Source: Bizionia sp. M204 (GTDB lineage: Bacteria; Bacteroidota; Bacteroidia; Flavobacteriales; Flavobacteriaceae). From it: DNA of 64,000 nt. Shown here piece after piece: positions 51,888-61,132 of the stretch. The notes beneath the pieces were generated by a model. That model made no database searches and had not been told where the DNA came from. It worked only from the letters and a program-made list of their open reading frames with translations. Position 1 is the first letter of the stretch. Every line of letters begins with the position of its first letter. The position numbers and the translations under genes were made by a program. The stretch is from contig NZ_CP046242.1 in assembly GCF_023205095.1 (NCBI RefSeq), positions 274,501-338,500 of the forward strand, written 5' to 3'.

Positions 51888-53726
51888 TTATTTCTGATTT
51901 TTGGTCGTAACAATTATAGCGCCATGCTTGCCTTTTTCGCCATATTTGGCCTTTGCCATGTCTGGTTTTAAAACATTTACGTTTTTAATATTATCGGGTT
52001 TAATAGCTTGCATGTCATTCCTAGTAGATAATTTTCCGTTAATAAGTATTAATACCGTTTCGGGAATCTCCATAAGTTTCGTGTCTGTTTCTCCTGTCGA
52101 AATAACAATAACACCATCCTTACCTTTATCACCATATTTTTTCAGTTGATCCTTATTTGTAATAACATTGGTTTTAATAATAGTATTTGGATCAATTTGC
52201 TCCATTTCTTCGGGGGTTATTTCCTTGTTATTTAAGAGAATGAGAGGTTTCGTTTCAGTCGTAAAGGGATTGTTTTTATGGGGATTGGAATCCTTGATTT
52301 CAAAGGTGGTTTTCCTTCAAAAATAATAACCCCGTCTTTTCCTGCTTCACCATAGCGTTTTAAACCTTCGGTTTTGTTTATGGCTGTTATACGTTCAGAA
52401 ATAGTATAATTTTCATGTTTTAGGTCTTCTTTTTTATATGGTTTCCCATTTATAATATAAAGTGGATTTTCACCTAACCCTTGGTCTTCTTGAATAACTT
52501 TTTCTGTTCCTAATTGGGTGGTAGCGGTTTTTCCAAAGGTAATCCGGTCTTTACTCACTCGCGTTATTTCATCATCAGAAAATTGAAACAAAATATCTTG
52601 TTTGTTTTCGGTTAGCCTTAAGGAAAATGGCTTAATGGTTTCTTGTTTATCATTTTTAACCGTTACCCGTTTGGCATATTTGGTTCCTGCTTCATGTTTT
52701 TTTTTTAATGGTGATTTCCCGAATGGTGTTATCCGCATTTCTGGAAACATTACTAAACTTTAATCTTACGTTTTTATTAGAAAAATGGGATTCAATTTTA
52801 GCGAGCTCCACGGTGGTAGACTTTTCGGTAACCCTAAATACTTGGGATGAGTTTTGAGTTTCAATGGAAGCTTTAGAAATATAAACCTCTTTCGTGTTGA
52901 AACTCATAAAAAATAAGGCCAAAGCAGGAATTACTAAAGCGTATTTCCATGCGTTTACAGTGTTCGATTTTGATGTGTGTAACATAACGATTCGTTTTTT
53001 GATTAATGAATTATAAAAATTATTCGCCATCACCAATTGATGAGTTGGTATGCTTGCCTTTAATAAAAGACGCTGATAGCTTTGTTTGCAATCGGTTTCC
53101 GACTGTATATGTTTGTCTGCAATAAATTCTAAATTTTGCTGAAGTGCTTTTTTGTAAAACCAAACGAGCGGATTAAACCAAAATGCAATACACGTAAGCT
53201 GGGAAATAATTACATCTATAGAATGCCATTGCTTAACATGAATGCGTTCATGATTTAAAATGAGTTGTAGTTCGTCATTATTAAATGACTTGGAATTAAA
53301 GACAATTCTATTAAAAAATGAAAATGGGGCAATTGTATCTTCTGTTTCTATATAATGAATACCTGCTATTTGTTTCGAAGACTTATTCCGTATTAATTTG
53401 AAAAGTGATAGGAGATTCAAGATGAATTTTCCGAAGAAAAACAAAACACCTATACTATAAGCCCAGAAAAATATGCTTTTTATACTAAAGTTTTCAGGTA
53501 CAATTTGTTCCGTAATAGGCATGTTTGGAACTAATATGGAATTGAAATTTTGTGGAGCAACCTCTACATAAATGGGAATTACCAATAAAGGAAATAATAT
53601 AGCTATAATTTGACCGCTTAATAGAAACCAGCGGTTAGAATTAAAGAAGGTTTCCCGTTGTAAAAACAAAGTGTAACCAAAGTAGAATAGTGCTAATACA
53701 GCGGATACTTTTAATAGGTATTCCAT
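51888..53726 (-). pseudogene. M56-family (BlaR1/MecR1-like) peptidase-sensor gene broken by two frameshifts
   Basis: The first frame (52692-53726) encodes membrane helices and an M56 metallopeptidase domain with the zinc motif HERIH at residues 159-163. It stops right after a run of ten A. Continuing in the next frame gives a segment (52232-52690) with the plug-like block LKRYGEAGKDGVIIFEG. A second shift near 52307-52318 returns to the original frame, which ends (51888-52230) with two more such blocks (KKYGDKGKDGVIVIST, AKYGEKGKHGAIIVTT). One extra A at the homopolymer and one missing base later would give one continuous gene of about 612 codons. It is thus a pseudogene, a sequencing error or a case of slippage. 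It begins 2 bases after the BlaI-type repressor gene. Confidence 0.85.
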
Positions 53727-53728
53727 GA

Positions 53729-54088
53729 TTATTTGTTTTTCTCAATTAACGCAATTATTTCTTTCAGCTCATCCACGCTTATTTTTTCCTCTTGGGCAAA
53801 AAATGAAACCACGTTTTTATAAGAGCTATTAAAATAGTTGTCAATAGCTGTATTCATGAATTTCTTTTTGTACTGCTCTTTGGTTACAATAGGGAAGTAC
53901 TCGTGCGTTTTTCCATACGCTTTGTAGCTAACATATCCTTTGTCTTCCAAATTTCTAATAATAGTAGAAAGGGTGTTATAATGTGGTTTTTCTGTTTCTA
54001 TCGCGGCTAACACGTCTTTTACAAAGGCTTTTTTAAGCGTCCATAAAATGTGCATAATCTCTTCTTCCTTATTTGTTAATTTTTGCAT
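53729..54088 (-). CDS. BlaI/MecI-family transcriptional repressor
   Basis: A 119-residue winged-helix repressor of the BlaI/MecI/CopY family. It starts MQKLTNKEEEIMHILWTLKKAFVKDV, followed by the recognition-helix region HYNTLSTIIRNLEDKGYVSYKAYGKTHEYFPIVTK, and ends with a dimerisation helix (EEKISVDELKEIIALIEKNK). It precedes the M56 gene by 2 bases; such pairs are sensor-repressor units in which the peptidase cleaves the repressor. The target genes are not known. Confidence 0.93.
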   Translation of the reverse strand: MQKLTNKEEEIMHILWTLKKAFVKDVLAAIETEKPHYNTLSTIIRNLEDKGYVSYKAYGKTHEYFPIVTKEQYKKKFMNTAIDNYFNSSYKNVVSFFAQEEKISVDELKEIIALIEKNK

Positions 54089-54282
54089 TGACAGTTATTT
54101 AAGTTTACGCAGTAATGGAAATGTATTATTGATGCATTCAAATGTATAACTATTTTTGTAGTTATACAACTATAAATATAGTTATTTAACGAATTTTTTA
54201 GTTTTGATTATAAAATCATAGGAAATAGTATCTTCGCACCTCAATATATCAGAAATAAAAAGCTGTTTAAATTAAAGTAAGA

Positions 54283-55242
54283 ATGAGTATAGTTTGGATG
54301 CTATTAGGTTTAGTGTTATTAGTAGTTGGTGGTGAGTTTTTAGTTAGATCTTCGGTGGCACTTTCCTTTAAATTTAATATTTCAAAATTAGTAATAGGTA
54401 TGACGGTTGTGTCTTTTGCAACTTCAGCTCCTGAATTATTAGTTAGTTTACAAGCTGCTTTAGATGGCTCACCTGATATTGCACTCGGAAATGTTATTGG
54501 TTCCAACATAGCAAATATTGGCCTTGTATTAGGTATTACTGCCTTTATTTCACCTTTAACTATAGATAAGGATTTCTATAAATTAAATTGGCCTATGATG
54601 ATGCTCCTTTCCATAGCATTATATTTTATGTTAAGGAGTGGGTTAATCTTAGACTTTAAAGAAGGTTTAGCTTTAATGGTTTCGCTTATCCTATTTTTAT
54701 TTGTTTTAATACGTCGCTCTAGAAAGTCATCGGATATTGCGGCAGAAACAGATGAAGTGGACGAAACCTTGCAAACCACCTCCAATTTTAAGGTAATTGT
54801 ATGGTTGCTTATTGGAGGTGTAGCTTTATACTTTGGTAGTGAATGGTTAGTAGCTGGCGCTAAAGATATGGCATTCAGTTTGGGTGTTAGTGAACGCGTT
54901 ATTTCTGTAACCATGGTAGCTATTGGTACCAGTGTGCCAGAATTAGCAGCATCTGTTATAGCAGCTATGAAAAAGGAAAAAGCTATTTCTTTAGGGAATT
55001 TAATTGGGTCTAATATATTTAATATTGCTTCTGTTTTAGGATTAACAGCTATGATCCATCCAATACCTGTTAATAATCCTAATATATTAAGTCAAGATAT
55101 CTTTTGGATGTTAGGATTTGCTGCTATACTTATACCGTTAGCATTTCTTCCAAAACGACTATCATTAGGTCGCTATAAAGGCGCCTTGCTTTTAGGGTCA
55201 TATATACTTTTTGTGTATTTAGCGTTTATGGGAGGTAACTAG
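54283..55242 (+). CDS. Calcium/sodium antiporter (CaCA family, YrbG-like)
   Basis: A 319-residue membrane protein with about ten helices and the two inverted alpha-repeats of the cation/Ca exchanger superfamily. Repeat 1 is SAPELLVSLQAALDGSPDIA followed by LGNVIGSNIANIGLVLG. Repeat 2 is SVPELAASVIAAMKKEKAIS followed by LGNLIGSNIFNIASVLG. The central acidic loop (ETDEVDETLQ) separates them. It exchanges ions across the inner membrane; Ca2+/Na+ is the usual activity. Confidence 0.93.
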   Translation: MSIVWMLLGLVLLVVGGEFLVRSSVALSFKFNISKLVIGMTVVSFATSAPELLVSLQAALDGSPDIALGNVIGSNIANIGLVLGITAFISPLTIDKDFYKLNWPMMMLLSIALYFMLRSGLILDFKEGLALMVSLILFLFVLIRRSRKSSDIAAETDEVDETLQTTSNFKVIVWLLIGGVALYFGSEWLVAGAKDMAFSLGVSERVISVTMVAIGTSVPELAASVIAAMKKEKAISLGNLIGSNIFNIASVLGLTAMIHPIPVNNPNILSQDIFWMLGFAAILIPLAFLPKRLSLGRYKGALLLGSYILFVYLAFMGGN

Positions 55243-55283
55243 AAGGGTTCAGATTGATTAAAGTTGTTTTATTTTATCTTAAC

Positions 55284-55336
55284 CCCCTAAAAAAATAGGG
55301 GTCAATATTGTTTTTTAAAAAAAAAGTTTACTTTTG
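55284..55336 (+). promoter_or_regulatory. Promoter and palindrome upstream of glutamine synthetase III
   Basis: TTG (55308-55310) and TACTTTTG (55329-55336) are 18 bases apart and form a Bacteroidota promoter. The palindrome CCCCTA-AAAAAA-TAGGGG (55284-55301) lies just upstream. It may be an operator, or the terminator hairpin of the antiporter gene 41 bases before. Confidence 0.6.
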
Positions 55337-55365
55337 TACTCTAATTATTTTAAAAAACCACACAC

Positions 55366-57552
55366 ATGTCCACATTAAGATTTTATGCTATTAAGGAAAC
55401 GTTGAACCGTAAGCCTATTAAAATTGATGAAAATGAACGGCGTTCCGCTATTTTTGGAGCTAACGTTTTTAATGAAGACACCATGCGTCAATATCTAACA
55501 AAAGAAGCGTTTGTTAGTGTTATGGATGCCATGCAAAACGGATCTAAAATTGACCGTCATGTTGCCGACCATATTTCTACAGGTATGAAAGAATGGGCTA
55601 TTTCCAAAGGTGCTACACATTATACGCATTGGTTTCAGCCATTAACAGGAACAACAGCCGAAAAGCATGATGCTTTCTTTGAGCCTATTGGTAATGGTCG
55701 TGCTATTGAAAAATTTGGTGGTGGACAATTAGTGCAGCAAGAACCAGATGCTTCTAGTTTTCCAAATGGTGGCATTAGAAATACATTTGAAGCACGTGGT
55801 TATACAGCTTGGGATCCTACATCACCCGCTTTTATTTACGGAACTACCTTATGTATTCCAACCGTTTTTGTAGCGTATACCGGAGAAGCTTTAGATTATA
55901 AAACACCTTTATTAAGAGCTTTACAAGCGGTGGATGCAGCAGCTGTAGATGTGTGTAAATATTTTGATAAAAATGTTAAAAAAGTAAATGCATCTCTTGG
56001 TTGGGAGCAAGAATACTTTTTAGTTGATAGTGCTTTAGCAGCTTCAAGACCTGATATCGTTTTAACCGGTCGTACTATGCTTGGGCATTCGCCAGCCAAA
56101 GGACAGCAGTTGGATGATCATTATTTTGGAACCATTCCAACTCGTGCTATGCAATTCATGAGAGATTTAGAAACCGAATGTATGTTATTGGGTATTCCTG
56201 CAAAAACACGACATAATGAGGTAGCGCCAAATCAATTTGAGCTGGCACCTGTTTTTGATGAAGCTAATTTAGCCGTAGATCATAACTCCTTATTAATGGA
56301 CTTAATGCATAAAGTAGGGGAGCGCCACAACTTTAAAGTGCTTTTTCACGAAAAACCATACAAAGGTGTTAATGGTTCCGGAAAGCATAATAATTGGAGT
56401 TTAACTACTGATACAGGTGTTAATCTTTTTCAGCCTGGAAAAACACCTATGAGTAATTTGCAGTTCTTAACCTTCTTTATCAATGCTATTAAAGCAGTTA
56501 ACGATCATGAGGAAATAATTCGCGCCGCTATCGCATCAGCTAGTAATGATCATCGCTTAGGAGCAAATGAAGCGCCTCCAGCCATTGTTTCTGTATTCAT
56601 AGGCGAACAGTTAACAAACGTATTAAGCGAGCTACAAAACGTGACGAACGGCAAATTGTCACCAGAAGAAAAAACCGATTTAAAACTAAACGTGGTTGGT
56701 AAAATCCCTGAAATTTTATTGGATAATACGGATAGAAATAGAACATCATCCTTTGCGTTTACAGGTAATAAATTTGAGTTTAGAGCTGTTGGTTCCAAAG
56801 CTAATTGTGCAAACCCAATGACCGTTTTAAATACTATTATGGCTAGGCAATTAATAGACTTTAAAACAGAGGTTGATGCATTAATAAAGAAAGAAAGTCT
56901 TAAAAAGGATGAAGCTATTTTTAACGTATTGCGAGAATATATTAAATTATCTCAAAACGTATTGTTTGAAGGAAATGGCTATGGTGAAGAATGGGAAATT
57001 GAAGCTAAAAGACGTGGGTTAAGTAACCATAAAACAACACCAGAAGCATTAAAAGCTAAAATATCAGAAAAAGCAATAAAGCTTTTTGAGGATTTAGGGG
57101 TTATGAATCGTGTTGAGTCTGAAGCACGTTACGAAATTGAAATGGAAGATTATGTTATGCGTATTCAAATTGAAGGACGTGTTTTAGGAGATATTGCTCG
57201 AAATCATATTGTTCCTGTTGCAGTGCGATACCAGAATATCTTAATTGAAAACGTAAAAGGCTTAAAGGAAATATATGGTAAAGACTTTAAGAAATTTGGA
57301 CAAGAACAGTTAAATTTAATTGAAGATATTTCTGAACACATTGCATCCATTAATTCCGATGTAACGCTTATGATTAATGAGCGTAAAATAGCCAACAAAA
57401 TTGGTGAAATTGATAAAAAAGCGGATGCCTATTGCAATAAAGTGAAACCTATTTTTGATGATATTAGATATCATTGTGATAAGCTTGAATTATTGGTTGA
57501 TGATGAAATTTGGCCTTTGACAAAATACCGCGAATTATTGTTTACTAAATAA
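55366..57552 (+). CDS. glnN: Glutamine synthetase type III
   Basis: A 728-residue type III glutamine synthetase that makes glutamine from glutamate and ammonia with ATP. It is far longer than type I. Family blocks include IFGANVFNEDTMRQYL, THYTHWFQPLTG, EKHDAFFEP, the N-terminal catalytic loop LGWEQEYFLVD, and TRHNEVAPNQFELAPVFDEANLAVDHN. The substrate/ATP region follows (LFHEKPYKGVNGSGKHNNWS), as does NRTSSFAFTGNKFEFRAVGS. Type III enzymes are typical of Bacteroidota. The gene has its own promoter. Confidence 0.96.
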   Translation: MSTLRFYAIKETLNRKPIKIDENERRSAIFGANVFNEDTMRQYLTKEAFVSVMDAMQNGSKIDRHVADHISTGMKEWAISKGATHYTHWFQPLTGTTAEKHDAFFEPIGNGRAIEKFGGGQLVQQEPDASSFPNGGIRNTFEARGYTAWDPTSPAFIYGTTLCIPTVFVAYTGEALDYKTPLLRALQAVDAAAVDVCKYFDKNVKKVNASLGWEQEYFLVDSALAASRPDIVLTGRTMLGHSPAKGQQLDDHYFGTIPTRAMQFMRDLETECMLLGIPAKTRHNEVAPNQFELAPVFDEANLAVDHNSLLMDLMHKVGERHNFKVLFHEKPYKGVNGSGKHNNWSLTTDTGVNLFQPGKTPMSNLQFLTFFINAIKAVNDHEEIIRAAIASASNDHRLGANEAPPAIVSVFIGEQLTNVLSELQNVTNGKLSPEEKTDLKLNVVGKIPEILLDNTDRNRTSSFAFTGNKFEFRAVGSKANCANPMTVLNTIMARQLIDFKTEVDALIKKESLKKDEAIFNVLREYIKLSQNVLFEGNGYGEEWEIEAKRRGLSNHKTTPEALKAKISEKAIKLFEDLGVMNRVESEARYEIEMEDYVMRIQIEGRVLGDIARNHIVPVAVRYQNILIENVKGLKEIYGKDFKKFGQEQLNLIEDISEHIASINSDVTLMINERKIANKIGEIDKKADAYCNKVKPIFDDIRYHCDKLELLVDDEIWPLTKYRELLFTK

Positions 57553-57577
57553 CAATAAAATCATGCTAATATGCTCT

Positions 57578-57604
57578 AAACGCCTTACTTATGTAGGGCG
57601 TTTT
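57578..57604 (+). terminator. Hairpin after glnN
   Basis: Stem AAACGCC/GGCGTTT with an inner TAC/GTA and loop TTAT lies 25 bases after the stop. Only four T follow, so it is a weak terminator. Confidence 0.6.
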
Positions 57605-57735
57605 GCATGAGCAAAAGGTTCTATTATGTAGTTTGTCTGATATATTTTGTAAGTCAACGAAAATATAATCTAACATGCAAATTTTTGTAAATAAATCGTA
57701 TTTTTGATATGCTATTAATCATTACAAATTACATT

Positions 57736-57873
57736 ATGAAAAGGCTTATTATAAGTGTTCTTATGCTTATGGCTGCAACCCTGATTTTTTCTCAAGCTAA
57801 AGATTCAATCGATGACAATGCGTCAAAGCAAGAAGTTGTTAGTCCAGAGAAAATGTCAACAACATTAGGGTAA
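57736..57873 (+). CDS. Short secreted peptide gene (45 codons)
   Basis: A 45-codon frame whose first ~20 residues (MKRLIISVLMLMAATLIFSQ) form a clear signal peptide. The mature part is only about 25 residues, polar and acidic (AKDSIDDNASKQEVVSPEKM), and ends TTLG. It may be a genuine small secreted peptide or the truncated start of a larger gene. A long terminator hairpin follows at 57902. The surrounding 57605-58035 holds nothing else I recognise. Confidence 0.45.
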   Translation: MKRLIISVLMLMAATLIFSQAKDSIDDNASKQEVVSPEKMSTTLG

Positions 57874-57901
57874 TATTTGAGTCGGTCACGTTGATGAATT
57901 T

Positions 57902-57958
57902 ACCATATTAAAATTTTAAGTATTGTAATATACTTTAAAATTTTAATATGGTTTTTTT
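57902..57958 (+). terminator. Long hairpin terminator
   Basis: Arms of about 18 bp (ACCATATTAAAATTTTAA and its complement) continue as GTAT/ATAC around loop TGTA with one bulged base, and are followed by seven T. It closes the short peptide gene. Confidence 0.8.
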
Positions 57959-58035
57959 ATGGCCTTAAATTTTAGTTTGTTAAGGTTATTCTTATAGGAT
58001 ATTTGTTATATTGCCCACTTGTTAAAAAGCTAATA

Positions 58036-58740
58036 ATGAGATATCTTATTGCAAAATCATCATTTTTAACTCCAATGAAATGGTGTTTTGGTTTAATCAT
58101 TTCAATTGGTTTATGGAATGGTAGTGCTAGTTTCGCTCAAAATAATTCGGAGCGTGTTCAAGAAACCCAATTACCTAAAACTGATTTCTATGATTATCGC
58201 GGCACACATGGTCTGTCTACGGCTTTAGGTTCGGCTGTAATAAATGGGGATTATGCCAATCCGGAATTTGGCATTTATATGGGTTTTGGCTATAAAAAAT
58301 CCATTATTCCACATGTAAATGTTAACCTAACATTTAATAAATTCAATCTCGTATATAAAGATTTGTTTAATAAAGGTTTCATGTCGTTCGATTTGAATGC
58401 GGAAGTTTTAGTTTTTCCGCACGAGCGTTTCTCACCGTTTGTGTTTTTTGGTGGTGGGGCAAATGCTTCTAACTATTTTGAAGCTGTAGATCCAAAAATG
58501 CAAGGAGGTCTCGGTTTAGAGTATATTATTTATGAAGGATTAAGTTTTAGAATTTTTGGTGATTATAACCACGTGTTTAGTGATGCGCTTGATGGTAAAA
58601 TATATGGCGATGCGGATGATGTTTATTGGCGAATGGGTTGTGGTCTGAATTTTTATTTTGGTGGTGTCAAGAAAAAAGCCAAACTGTTAAATGCTGTGCC
58701 AACAATTATTAAAACTAACCCAATTCCTGCCGATAACTAA
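58036..58740 (+). CDS. Outer-membrane beta-barrel protein, unknown role
   Basis: A 234-residue exported protein. I take the ATG at 58036; a TTG at 58003 would add 11 residues. The signal peptide ends SASFAQ. The rest alternates aromatic strands with Gly and polar turns (GTHGLSTALGSAVINGDYANPEFGIYMGFGYKKS; FSPFVFFGGGANASNYF; LSFRIFGDYNHVF; YWRMGCGLNFYFGGVKKK), as in eight-stranded barrels. The C-terminus extends beyond the last strand. No family name is certain. It is followed by purM after 36 bases. Confidence 0.72.
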   Translation: MRYLIAKSSFLTPMKWCFGLIISIGLWNGSASFAQNNSERVQETQLPKTDFYDYRGTHGLSTALGSAVINGDYANPEFGIYMGFGYKKSIIPHVNVNLTFNKFNLVYKDLFNKGFMSFDLNAEVLVFPHERFSPFVFFGGGANASNYFEAVDPKMQGGLGLEYIIYEGLSFRIFGDYNHVFSDALDGKIYGDADDVYWRMGCGLNFYFGGVKKKAKLLNAVPTIIKTNPIPADN

Positions 58741-58776
58741 ATAACAATTCTTATTTTTGTGGCTCAATTTTAGGAT

Positions 58777-59958
58777 ATGAGTGAAGAAGTAAGTAAACGA
58801 TATGCACAAAGAGGTGTTTCGGCCTCAAAAGAAGATGTGCACAACGCCATAAAAAACATAGATAAAGGCTTGTTCCCTAAAGCTTTTTGTAAAATAGTTC
58901 CTGATTATTTAACCAACGATTCAGAATATTGCCTAATCATGCACGCAGATGGTGCCGGAACAAAATCATCATTAGCTTATATGTATTGGAAAGAAACAGG
59001 CGATTTGTCTGTTTGGAAAGGTATTGCACAAGATGCGTTGATTATGAATATTGATGATCTGCTTTGTGTTGGTGCTACAGATAATATTATGCTTTCTTCA
59101 ACCATTGGCCGTAATAAGAACAATATTCCTGGCGAAGTGCTTTCGGCTATCATTAATGGAACCGAAGCGCTTATTGCCGATTTAAAATCCTTTGGCGTTA
59201 CTATTCATTCTACAGGTGGTGAAACAGCTGATGTTGGTGATTTGGTACGAACCATTATTGTGGATTCTACCGTTACAGCTAGAATGAAACGTGCCGATGT
59301 AATTGATAATGCAAACATAAAACCTGGAGATGTTATTGTAGGTCTTGAATCTTTTGGTCAAGCTACTTATGAGAAAAGTTACAATGGCGGTATGGGAAGT
59401 AATGGCTTAACATCTGCCAGACATGACGTGTTTCATAACTATTTAGCAGAAAAGTATCCAGAAAGTTTTGATGCAGCCGTTCCTAATGACCTGGTTTATT
59501 CGGGAGCTATGAAATTAACAGATAGTGTTCCAGATTCGCCAATTGATGCCGGTAAACTAGTGTTGTCTCCAACACGAACCTACGCGCCAATTATTAAAGA
59601 AATTCTTGATGAATTTTCTAGTGATACCATTCATGGAATGGTGCATTGCAGTGGAGGCGCACAAACAAAAATCTTACATTTTGTGGATAACCTTCATATT
59701 GTAAAAGATAATTTATTTCCAGTGCCACCGCTGTTTAAGCTAATCCAAGAACAATCTAAAACAGATTGGAAGGAAATGTACCAGGTGTTTAATTGTGGGC
59801 ATCGTATGGAGTTATATGTAGATCCAAAAGTAGCAGATACGATTATTAAAATATCGAAATCCTATAATGTTGATGCTAAAATAGTTGGTCGAGTAGAAGC
59901 GGCTTCAGCGAAAAAACTAACAATAAAAAGTGAATTTGGTGAGTTTGTATACCATTAA
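58777..59958 (+). CDS. purM: Phosphoribosylformylglycinamidine cyclo-ligase (AIR synthase)
   Basis: PurM makes aminoimidazole ribonucleotide in purine synthesis. The 393-residue sequence starts MSEEVSKRYAQRGVSASKEDV and has the ATP-binding AIRS motifs: MHADGAGTKSSLAYMYWK, DALIMNIDDLLCVGATDN, STGGETADVGDLV, GDVIVGLESFG and YEKSYNGGMGSNGLTSARHD. Later come VHCSGGAQTKILHFV and FNCGHRMELYVDP. The length and the inserted loop are those of the Bacteroidota form, which is longer than in E. coli. Confidence 0.95.
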   Translation: MSEEVSKRYAQRGVSASKEDVHNAIKNIDKGLFPKAFCKIVPDYLTNDSEYCLIMHADGAGTKSSLAYMYWKETGDLSVWKGIAQDALIMNIDDLLCVGATDNIMLSSTIGRNKNNIPGEVLSAIINGTEALIADLKSFGVTIHSTGGETADVGDLVRTIIVDSTVTARMKRADVIDNANIKPGDVIVGLESFGQATYEKSYNGGMGSNGLTSARHDVFHNYLAEKYPESFDAAVPNDLVYSGAMKLTDSVPDSPIDAGKLVLSPTRTYAPIIKEILDEFSSDTIHGMVHCSGGAQTKILHFVDNLHIVKDNLFPVPPLFKLIQEQSKTDWKEMYQVFNCGHRMELYVDPKVADTIIKISKSYNVDAKIVGRVEAASAKKLTIKSEFGEFVYH

Positions 59959-59988
59959 GTTTATAATCTCCCAAAAAAAAGTAGTTCA

Positions 59989-60957
59989 ATGCATAAGAGT
60001 GTTTTTGTAATTTTTATTCTTCTCGTTCAATTTGTAAGTGCGCAACCAGATTCTTTATATTTTAAACCCGCTACTAACCCTAATATTCCCGTTTGGACAA
60101 ATACCAATACGGCTGGGTTAGATATTAATGAAGTGGCATTTGTTAATTGGAATTCTGGAGGTAGTAACTCTATTTCGGCACTAATAGGACTTAAAAGTAT
60201 GTTGCGTTACCAGTACCGAAATTTTATTTGGGACAGTAATTTACTTGCACGATACGGACTAAATAAGCAAGAGGAGCAAGAGTTTAGAAAAACTGACGAT
60301 TTATTAGAAATTAGTTCCAGTTTAGGCTTTCGGAAAAATAAGTTAACTAATTGGTATTATTCGGCACGATTTAGTTTTAAAACGCAGTTTGCCAACGGGT
60401 ATAGTTATCCAAATACCTCCAATGAGATTTCAAAATTTATGGCCCCTGGGTATTTATTCCTTGGTGGTGGTGCAGAGTACGGAAAGAATATTGATAAATT
60501 TTCTCTGTATTTTTCACCCTTAACCCTGAAAACGACATTTGTTTTGGATTCAGCATTGTCAGACGCAGGATCATTTGGTGTTCGGCCTGCCGAATATGAC
60601 TCAAACGGAAACCTGATTCGGTCCGGAGAACGTGTGAGAAAGGAATTAGGTGTTTTGTTAACGAGTGCTTATGAAACAACGCTATTTGAAAACATATCCA
60701 TTCATAACCTCATGAGTTTCTACACCGATTATATCAACGATTTTGGAAATGTGGATATTGATTGGGAAATTGTTTTAGATTTTAAGGTGAATAATTTTGT
60801 TCGCGCAACTTTAGGTTCACATTTAAAATATGATAACGATGTTAAAATTCAGGAGGAAATTGTAAATGTGGAAACTGATGAAACGGAGTTTGTTCCGTTA
60901 GGTGCACGTATTCAATGGAAGCAATTGCTAGGTGTTGGTGTTGTTTATGAGTTTTAG
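59989..60957 (+). CDS. DUF3078 family outer-membrane protein
   Basis: A 322-residue exported protein. The signal peptide ends LLVQFVSAQ. The mature N-terminus (PVWTNTNTAGLDINEVAFVNWNSGGSNSISALIG) is the DUF3078 signature. It is followed by barrel-like strands (YYSARFSFKTQF; MAPGYLFLGGGAEYGKN; NFVRATLGSHLKYDNDVKI) and a final strand ending GVGVVYEF, as in outer-membrane barrels. Function is unknown. It follows purM by 30 bases. Confidence 0.9.
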   Translation: MHKSVFVIFILLVQFVSAQPDSLYFKPATNPNIPVWTNTNTAGLDINEVAFVNWNSGGSNSISALIGLKSMLRYQYRNFIWDSNLLARYGLNKQEEQEFRKTDDLLEISSSLGFRKNKLTNWYYSARFSFKTQFANGYSYPNTSNEISKFMAPGYLFLGGGAEYGKNIDKFSLYFSPLTLKTTFVLDSALSDAGSFGVRPAEYDSNGNLIRSGERVRKELGVLLTSAYETTLFENISIHNLMSFYTDYINDFGNVDIDWEIVLDFKVNNFVRATLGSHLKYDNDVKIQEEIVNVETDETEFVPLGARIQWKQLLGVGVVYEF

Positions 60958-61132
60958 AAAAAAAATAATTATTTGTTAACTTTTTTATGTTGATAAGTAA
61001 TTAGTTTTCTGACAGTCAGTTTGTTATATATTTTTCTTGGAAACTTCATGATTTTTATCATGGATTAAGTTTAAAATTTTTCCGTTATTTACAGTTCGTA
61101 AAAAGCAATAAAATTTTAAATAAATATAATCC

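Noticed and set aside
60958-61132. Cobalamin riboswitch before the B12-dependent reductase
   Set aside because: The leader is short and AT-rich and shows no B12-box-like sequence, only a small CATGAT/ATCATG hairpin.
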